A stretch of DNA of 64,000 nucleotides from Pogostemon cablin. Lineage: Eukaryota; Streptophyta; Magnoliopsida; Lamiales; Lamiaceae. The notes beneath the pieces were generated by a model. It saw only the letters and a list, made by a program, of their open reading frames with translations. It was not told the DNA's origin and searched no databases. The stretch's first letter is position 1. Every line of letters begins with the position of its first letter. The position numbers and the translations under genes are program-made. Below are positions 58,072-64,000 of the stretch, in pieces. The stretch lies in NCBI GenBank assembly GCA_023678885.1, contig CM042955.1:22517835-22581834 (forward strand). Direction: 5' to 3'.

Positions 58072-58080
58072 TATAAAATA
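58072..58080 (+). promoter_or_regulatory. TATA box of the histone H3 gene
   Basis: TATAAAATA in CCCTATAAAATACTC is about 95 bp upstream of the ATG, leaving a short leader as usual for plant histone genes. Confidence 0.8.
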
Positions 58081-58174
58081 CTCTCCCTAAACCCTCCAAA
58101 TTACATCCCAAATTCCAATTTCCAATTATTGCAAGTGCAAATTACCTCCACAATCCTCCACCGAAACCCTAGAA

Positions 58175-58585
58175 ATGGCACGAACGAAGCAAACGGCTCG
58201 CAAATCCACCGGCGGCAAGGCCCCTCGGAAGCAGCTTGCCACCAAAGCCGCAAGGAAGTCCGCCCCAGCCACCGGCGGAGTGAAGAAGCCCCACCGTTTC
58301 CGCCCCGGCACGGTGGCTCTCCGTGAGATCCGAAAGTACCAGAAATCGACGGAGCTTTTGATCCGGAAGTTGCCGTTCCAGAGGCTCGTTCGTGAGATCG
58401 CGCAGGACTTCAAGACGGATCTGAGGTTCCAGAGCTCTGCTGTGGCGGCGCTTCAGGAGGCGGCGGAGGCGTATCTTGTTGGACTGTTTGAGGATACCAA
58501 CCTCTGCGCGATTCATGCTAAGAGGGTTACAATCATGCCCAAGGATATCCAACTTGCTAGGAGAATCAGGGGCGAGAGGGCCTAA
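58175..58585 (+). CDS. Histone H3.1 (replication-dependent type)
   Basis: A single-exon frame encodes 136 residues including Met, full length for H3, beginning [19 protein letters not shown] and ending [13 protein letters not shown]. The variant-specific positions (numbered without Met) are Ala31, Phe41, Ser87 and Ala90, the plant H3.1 signature rather than H3.3 (Thr31, Tyr41, His87, Leu90). The lysines targeted by modification (K4, K9, K14, K27, K36) are present. The absence of introns and the upstream type I, E2F-like and TATA elements agree with S-phase synthesis and deposition during DNA replication as part of the nucleosome core. The coding sequence is much more GC-rich than its flanks, as is usual for histones. 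No other histone gene is adjacent in the window. Confidence 0.98.
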
Positions 58586-59344
58586 GTAGTTGATATTGAT
58601 TGGTTTTAAGGTAAATGTGGTTGCTTTTGTAGATGAAGCATTTAGTAGTTCCAACCTTCCTTGTACTGCATTTTTAGTATCTTGAAAGCCTACTGAATTC
58701 CACTGTGAAAGACAGAATATGGCGTGAATTAAGAAATAGTATTCAGCATTTTACTAATTTCGAAGAATTAAACAATCACATGACCAAAGTGTGTAAAATT
58801 TGATTTTGGAATTATTATTTGAGCAGCACATTTCTTCAGGGTTCAAGAGAGATGAAAAGGAATGGATGTACAGAATTTTCTAAAAGCAGATAATCCAATC
58901 TTGTTAGCGTTGAGATTGAGTCATTGTAATCTTCCCTTGCATTGAATCGATTATTATGCTTTTTACCCAAAAGACTGAATTTAATATGGAAGATCTAATC
59001 TTTCTTGGGTGGTGCATGGATGCATATCACCAAAGAAACACACAAGAACTGACATAGTGATCAAATATGGTATTGGAATGAGTTGACTATGCCCTCTACC
59101 ATAAAAAAAATCTGAAAGAGTTGAGTAATTTATATGATTGAGAGGTAAAAGAAATTAGAATTTAATCTTCCTAGATATAGTTTTTTTATTTCTTCTAGGT
59201 CTAGGTGTACGTTAAAATGACAATAGCATAGTTGGTCAGCAGAGGAAGAGAGAATCTTAGAATGAAAGGTAGAGATTAGATTAGTGAAGGTATGTAGATA
59301 ATGTAATTGAAGGAAGGCAGATAAATTGTTGGCACCTCCCTCAC
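58586..59344. other. Histone 3' flank and AT-rich intergenic DNA
   Basis: No gene is seen. The first ~150 bases would be the H3 3' UTR; plant histone mRNAs are polyadenylated, and no animal-type stem-loop is expected or seen. Confidence 0.45.
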
Positions 59345-59740
59345 ATGGCAGAAGCAGCAGTGATTATGGGCAAAAGGATGCTGAAGACAAACAATTTCAT
59401 AGCAGAACTCTTTGGAGATTGAAGATGTACTGGATGAGTAAGACATAAATGAGGAACAAATATTTGTCCAGCAGGTTGATTGGACATGCGGGATCTGTTC
59501 TGTATCTATGGCAGACCCGAAGAAAAAGAAATGACCGCGGGCATATGTAAACCAAAGTTGGATGATGTGTGGAATGACAATCAAGATTGGTTGAAACTAA
59601 AAGTATCCTTGATGCAGTTACTGTTTGTACAGGCAGCATCATATCATGGAAAGTTGAAACTATTGGAAAAAGAATGTGAAGAAATGTGCTGGTGTTTCTT
59701 CTGGGAGGCCTTTTACAGAAAAAGGATGGATTCGATCTAA
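59345..59740 (+). pseudogene. CC-NB-ARC (NLR) resistance-gene relic
   Basis: Fragments in changing plus-strand frames follow NLR order. MAEAAVIMGKRM starts at 59345, like the first residues of many coiled-coil NLRs. LEIEDVLDE followed by a stop near 59433 is an EDVID-type coiled-coil motif. KLDDVWNDNQDWLKLKVSLM near 59557-59620 is the kinase-2 (Walker B) LDDVW block of NB-ARC. KLKLLEKE..MCWCFFWEAF near 59660-59715 resembles the following LxxL..CWxLFxxxAF block. The P-loop and all leucine-rich repeats are missing, so this is a collapsed remnant of about 400 bp. The long minus-strand frame over the same DNA has no motif. Confidence 0.55.
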
Positions 59741-59912
59741 TCTTGTGTGCAAGGAGTAATATACCCTGTAATTTAAGAAAGTAAGGAAGTATTGTTGTCA
59801 TGTTTAGGGAACATAAATAAAGGTTTCTTTGTACGGGTAAAAAGTGAGTAATGGTACACAATTAATAGGGTAGGACGCATGCAATTTTTCCATCAAGTGT
59901 ATAAAGTTAATA
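59740..59912 (+). repeat. Direct repeat pair, copy 1
   Basis: From TCTTGTGTGCAAGGAGTAAT to AGTGTATAAAGTTAATAC, about 172 bp is nearly identical to 60870-61042; I see only a couple of differences. The 957-bp spacer contains a MITE and other DNA. No LTR-type termini, primer site or target duplication were found, so a segmental duplication is more likely than a retroelement. Confidence 0.85.
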
Positions 59913-59932
59913 CTTCCTTACCCTAAAATATT

Positions 59933-60184
59933 GGGTTAATTGCAAAAAAAAAAATCACGGACTTTATGCTTATTGCAAATTAATCCTCACTTTTGAAAAA
60001 TTGAAAAAAAAACAACCACTTTTAAGTATTATTGCAAAACACACCCAAAAAACCCTACTTTTAGTCACAAATTGGGTTTATTTTGCAACAATACTTAAAT
60101 GTGATAATTTTTTTTGCAATTTCTCAAAAGTGAGGATTAATTTGCAATAGGTGTAAAATTCATGATTTTTTTTGCAATTAACCC
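59933..60184. mobile_element. Fully palindromic MITE with 9-bp TSD
   Basis: GGGTTAATTGCAAAAA at the left and its inverse at the right are the ends of a 252-bp element that is an inverted repeat along most of its length; GCAAATTAATCCTCACTTTT recurs inverted in the other half. TAAAATATT flanks both sides (59924-59932 and 60185-60193). The 9-bp duplication suggests a Mutator-type family. Transcribed, it would form a long hairpin. Confidence 0.92.
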
Positions 60185-60410
60185 TAAAATATTCCTCTTT
60201 ATACTGTAAAAAAAATAAATATTCCTTTTTTGTTCCTTGTATTTAGAAGGTGATGAGTTAATTAATTCCATTCTAATTAAACAAAATAGTTTGATTAATA
60301 GATTCAACATGATAAGTGAGAGGAATCATATACTATTTTTTAAACATTATTCAATTCAATTTAAAATTAATTACGATGATCATAAGTTTACCATAAATGG
60401 ACTAAAATAA

Positions 60411-60495
60411 TACTCCATCCGTCTTGCATTATCTTGCATTGTTCTTTTGTAATTTACAAAGGGATTGTGCAAGATAATATGGGATGGAGGAACTA
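60411..60495. mobile_element. Very short Stowaway-like palindrome
   Basis: TACTCCATCCGTCTTGCATT with ATCTTGCA pairs with the inverse of TGCAAGATAATATGGGATGG followed by AGGA. It is about 85 bp, so it is a mini-derivative if it is a Stowaway at all. Confidence 0.45.
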
Positions 60496-60869
60496 CAATC
60501 TTAACTATGTATGAACTTGGTACGTATTAGTTACAACCATGTAACATGGCTCATCAATGAATCAAAAATTTTGAGATCATAATTAGAAAATAGGGTTTAC
60601 TCATTCTTCATTTCCATATATAATAAATAAACTACTTGTTTATCTCAAGTAAAGATTTCGTACAATTGTTAAAGAACATTATAAAATACAAATCCATAAT
60701 AAATTAATGATATTATGAATGAAAATTAAAAACACCCAATATTAATTTAACTTTAAAGAAGTTAATTCACCTTTCCTTTTATATATGGAGTATATCATAT
60801 ATACGTATATAAAGTTAAAATCACCCGATGAAATAATTAATTTATAGGAGGAATCTGAGGTTAGATTGG

Positions 60870-61042
60870 TCTTGTGTGCAAGGAGTAATATACCCTGTAA
60901 TTTAAGAAAGAAAGGAAGTATTGTTGTCATGTTTAGGGAACATAAACAAAGGTTTCTTTGTACGGGTAAAAAGTGAGTAATGGTACACAATTAATAGGGT
61001 AGGACGCATGCAATTTTTCCATCAAGTGTATAAAGTTAATAC
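60870..61042 (+). repeat. Direct repeat pair, copy 2
   Basis: This is the second copy of the 172-bp unit at 59740-59912. The minus-strand frame seen here (60742-60990) is the same artefact as in copy 1. Confidence 0.85.
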
Positions 61043-61847
61043 AATTCAAGAATGTCTCAACGCAATGTAGTTAACATACAATTGGAAAATTGCCTGGTGG
61101 TGTAATTAGATAATAAAGGTGCAGGGTAATATACAGGTCAATATAGTTTTAAACATTTAGATGCCACACTAAATCGATAGTTAAAGAAGACATGACAACT
61201 AATTTGAAGTGTGATAATTTTTAATGTGCGTAAACCCAGTGAGCACTATCCCATTTTACAAATGTTTTAGCTACACAATCATATTCTTGCTCTAGAAATT
61301 CAGAACGCACGTAGCGATTGCCTATGTGTAAGCATGTTCCTAATTCTGTAAGTAGCATTTTTAAATTCAGAAGAAGTTGAATATAAAGGATTAGTGATAG
61401 TGAAATCAATAAAAAATACATAATGTCTTTCTACCTTCCACCTATACATAGTTATGTGGAACTCGATTTAAAAAAGAAAAAAGGAACAAATAAAAAGAAC
61501 TGCACGTGTAAAATGAAACTGAAAATTGCGGAAATAGAGTTGAGGCTAAAGGAAGTCAATTTCAACCCACCGATTTCGATTGAAAACAATAATACTGAAA
61601 CCCAAAGTGAAAAACATGCTGGGAAATCTAACAACAACATGAAAGAAAGTAGGTCATATGTATTGCTACCGCAAAGACAAAAGCATGCTAGGAAATCTAA
61701 CATCATCCTTATGTGGTGTGATCAAAATCCCCAAGGAATGAACACAACAAACCTCTGAGCATATAGTTTTTATCATTAGTAAAAAGATATAGTAGCTAGA
61801 AAGCATATTGTTTCTACCATTCATAAGAAAGTAGGATGATATCTTAC
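61043..61847. other. No gene recognised
   Basis: A 111-codon plus-strand frame (61423-61758), Lys/Asn-rich, contains two copies of a KHAxKSN phrase but no domain. It is not supported as a gene. The rest is AT-rich. Confidence 0.35.
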
Positions 61848-63235
61848 CCCAAACGTTTGGCAATACTTGTAAATATAGTGGTTGATTGAGCTCTGCTTTC
61901 AACAGAAACCTAAAAAGAAAGAAAAATGGAGGCGTAGTTAGCAAGAACCAAGAACCATGTTGGCACATTAACAAAAGCGTAGTTCATAATGTAAAACTGA
62001 CTTAGCATTTCAAATTAATTGCATTGGAAATCAACAGTCTCCTGGCATTGCTACCAACACTATCATTCATGACATCACATGTGGGCAATTGAGGAGTGTT
62101 GGAATCAAATTAAAAACTGAAGCATAATCTAAACTCTTCCAAAGAATCCAAGCATGAGATCTTTTCCTTTCTATGTTAGTCTCATAAATATTAAGTAATT
62201 TTGCCTCTTGTTTTCTTTAATACGAATTGTTTTGAATCCTACTATCTCCTAGTGGTGGATAGGGCAATGTAGTAAATACAGAAGTACACCAAATTGCTGT
62301 ATGATTATGTCAAGTCAGTACCTTCAATAAAACACCATTACCTTCCATGTCAACATACAACATTACTTGGAAAATTGAACATGTGTAATTTAGAAAAAAA
62401 TTACAAATTTTAAACAAAATGATTAGCGATCATATGTATTAAGTACCACTCTGCAAGGATGCTGCACGGTTAACGTCAATGGCTCTCTACAATCGTGAAT
62501 GCAATTTGTAGGTTCATTTTTTCTAAATGGAACCAGTCCTTAAATTTTTTATGAAATAGAAAGAAATTACCCTAGAAGATTAAAGAAAAACACCGTAAAC
62601 AGAATATCTTAGCTAAAATTTAGAGAAAGTTAAACTAAATAATGAAGATCCCAAAAATTTCTAAGCTAAAATTCAGGGAAATCAAACCTATTAAAAGACA
62701 TCCCATAAAAATCGCTTACCAGTATGATGAGGGCTGCTGCCCGGAAAACAAAGCTGATCTATTTAGGACCCCTGACTGCCAATCCTTTTGATAAATGGGG
62801 AAATTGATTTCAGAAACAGGAAACTGTAATATCAAGGAATTAGTCAACTGTTCTGTTTCCATAAGGGAAAAGTGGTCAGTAGAATGGTAGCCTCATTTAA
62901 TCATACACAATTGAATCAGCTTTTTCCCAAACCAAAAATTAAAATAAGGAACAACGAAAAATAATAAGAACGTAGGTAGAAGGTGCCGAGGAGCTGGGAA
63001 AGAAATAGCAACGGAAGAAAGTAATTAGGGTTTCGTCTTAAAATTAAGAAATCAAACAGCGAGTAGGGGAGAATGGGACGTGGAATCAAAAATTCCAATT
63101 TAGATATATTCAAAGCGATTTGAAAATCTGGAAACTTACTGAGAGCGGAGCAATGACGGAGGAGAGTGGAGCTCAAACGGAGTGAGAGGAGGGCGGTGTA
63201 GAAAATAACATTGTACAGAGGAGGGGCGCATGCAT
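61848..63235 (-). other. Possible multi-exon minus-strand transcription unit
   Basis: Splice-like segments on the minus strand are: a start-side block at about 63235-63140 ending CTCTCA/GTAAGT; a segment ending at about 62721 with CATACTG/GTAAGC; and a 63-bp segment at 61910-61848 bounded by TTTTTAG and GTAAGAT. The last is open in more than one frame, so the reading frame is not settled. The DNA at 63180-63620 is richer in GC than its surroundings, as for a plant promoter or first exon. I do not recognise a product, and the unit may be non-coding or chance. Confidence 0.25.
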
Positions 63236-64000
63236 TAACACGTGGAGAAATGAAACACGCGGCGGGTGAGGTGACCGAGGCGTCAACGAAAAAGGAACGA
63301 TCGACGGCGGTGTCCCCTTTATCTGCTGGTTACACTATGGGGATCTAGCGTTGCCGACGCTGAGGAGGATGGAGAAGCAGGGCGATTGAAAGGGGGGAGG
63401 TCGAAAGCACAAAAATTGCAAGAAGAAGTGAGTATCTATCAATTCAGCGCGGCGGAGAGAACAAAGGTGTAAGGTAGAAGAGATGTGGCCGAAGAAAAGA
63501 AGATTACCGAGAGAGAAAAGACGGGAAAGAGTGCGGATAGCGGCGCGGAAGATAAGCGATGGGAGAAACGGGTGAATTCCTATTCTGCTATTGAGACACA
63601 TATGGAGAAGGTGAGGGTGTTAGACACGTGGGAGGGGAGCAACCGGTAACAGGGAAAAAATAGGCCCAAAACCGGCTATTCCCCCATTATATATAGGATA
63701 GATTTATTGTTTGTTTTGACAACACTCATTATTATTTTTAATATTTTTATTTTTATGGAGGGAGAGTGCGCTGTTAATCAATACAAAGATCAAATCAAAG
63801 TACAGTCCTTAACAAAGGAGGAGAACTATCCTCAACGGCTCAACCTGATAAATGGGTCAGACCACAATATTACTCTGAGAACTAAATCAACTTAAATCTC
63901 CAGTCTTCCACCCTTTGCATCCCAAAACTAATCAGTAGTAGAATTCATGCTAATCAAGACTCAGAAATAGTTTATCATGCATTAAGACACATACAAAAAG
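63236..64000. other. GC-richer block, then AT-rich DNA; no gene recognised
   Basis: The minus-strand frame at 63335-63601 has no domain and may be a 5' leader. From 63660 onward the DNA is AT-rich, and the plus-strand frame 63707-63895 is unsupported. Confidence 0.3.

Noticed and set aside
58126..58654. Long minus-strand frames (95 and 161 codons) across the histone gene
   Set aside because: They are antisense shadows of the GC-rich H3 coding sequence.
59397..59861. 154-codon minus-strand frame
   Set aside because: It is antisense to the NLR relic, has no domain, and its N-terminus recurs only because of the 172-bp duplication.
59740..61042. TRIM/LARD element with 172-bp terminal repeats
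   Set aside because: The repeats lack TG..CA ends, there is no primer site or polypurine tract, and no target duplication was found. A segmental duplication is simpler.
61423..61758. 111-codon Lys/Asn-rich frame
   Set aside because: There is no domain and the composition is typical of AT-rich chance frames; kept only as a note in the gap entry.
1..64000. tRNA, rRNA or other structured RNA genes
   Set aside because: No cloverleaf, rRNA core or snRNA promoter pattern was seen. The tRNA-like 12-mers are retrotransposon primer sites.

Overview
This looks like a stretch of angiosperm (most likely eudicot) nuclear DNA. The evidence is a strongly AT-rich background with plant-type split genes, an intronless plant histone H3.1, a plant LRR receptor-like kinase of the atypical (kinase-dead) class, a plant CC-NB-ARC relic, and plant transposons: Ty1/copia, Athila-like Ty3/gypsy, MULE, PIF/Harbinger, Stowaway, and Helitron-like ends. 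The species cannot be read from the sequence. There is no bacterial, organellar or viral backbone.

Layout. 1-0.5 kb: possible terminal exon of a gene that enters from the left. 1-6.5 kb: repeat field with an inverted-repeat element, about six copies of a ~181-bp tandem repeat, and a 964-bp tandem duplication carrying a Helitron-like 3' hairpin terminus in each copy. 6.8-8.7 kb: an orphan exon of ribosomal protein eS10 (minus strand) and a GC-rich block. 8.87-10.05 kb: a long inverted-repeat (foldback) element. 11.3-21.9 kb: a decayed Mutator-like transposase gene cut inside its last zinc-knuckle codons by an 8,090-bp copia element (13773-21862, TSD GCAAT). 22.6-23.1 kb: an apparently intact two-exon GRF zinc-finger/membrane protein gene. 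23.9-34.0 kb: PIF/Harbinger remains (transposase on plus, Myb/SANT-like gene on minus), the second gene split by an 8,339-bp Athila-like element (25279-33617, TSD AACTA) that carries gag and protease but no recognisable reverse transcriptase. 34.3-35.7 kb: duplicated block ending in telomere-like heptamers. 35.9-36.7 kb: second Myb/SANT-like pseudogene. 37.0-39.2 kb: 13 copies of a ~175-bp tandem repeat. 39.7-42.7 kb: DUF1985/Ulp1 peptidase pseudogene of the kind carried by MULEs. 44.5-51.3 kb: MITE-rich DNA plus a LINE-like 3' end.

The right third is the gene-bearing part. A two-exon LRR receptor pseudokinase (52973-55620) is followed, after a nested MITE, by a histone H3.1 gene (58175-58585). 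Its promoter shows a type I hexamer-octamer element, an E2F-like site and a TATA box, as expected for S-phase expression. A decayed CC-NB-ARC resistance-gene relic, a MULE-type MITE and a possible unresolved minus-strand transcription unit complete the window.

The confident functional host genes are the receptor pseudokinase and histone H3; the GRF-finger gene is structurally intact but may be transposon-derived. Almost everything else is a layered record of insertions. The order can partly be read from interruptions: MULE before copia, Harbinger Myb/SANT gene before Athila, a 9-bp-TSD MITE before Stowaway. No operon-like or clearly novel functional system is evident. The most unusual observations are the young copia copy with decayed pol, the gag-protease-only Athila-like element with an LTR-like fragment inside it, and two related tandem-repeat arrays 33 kb apart.
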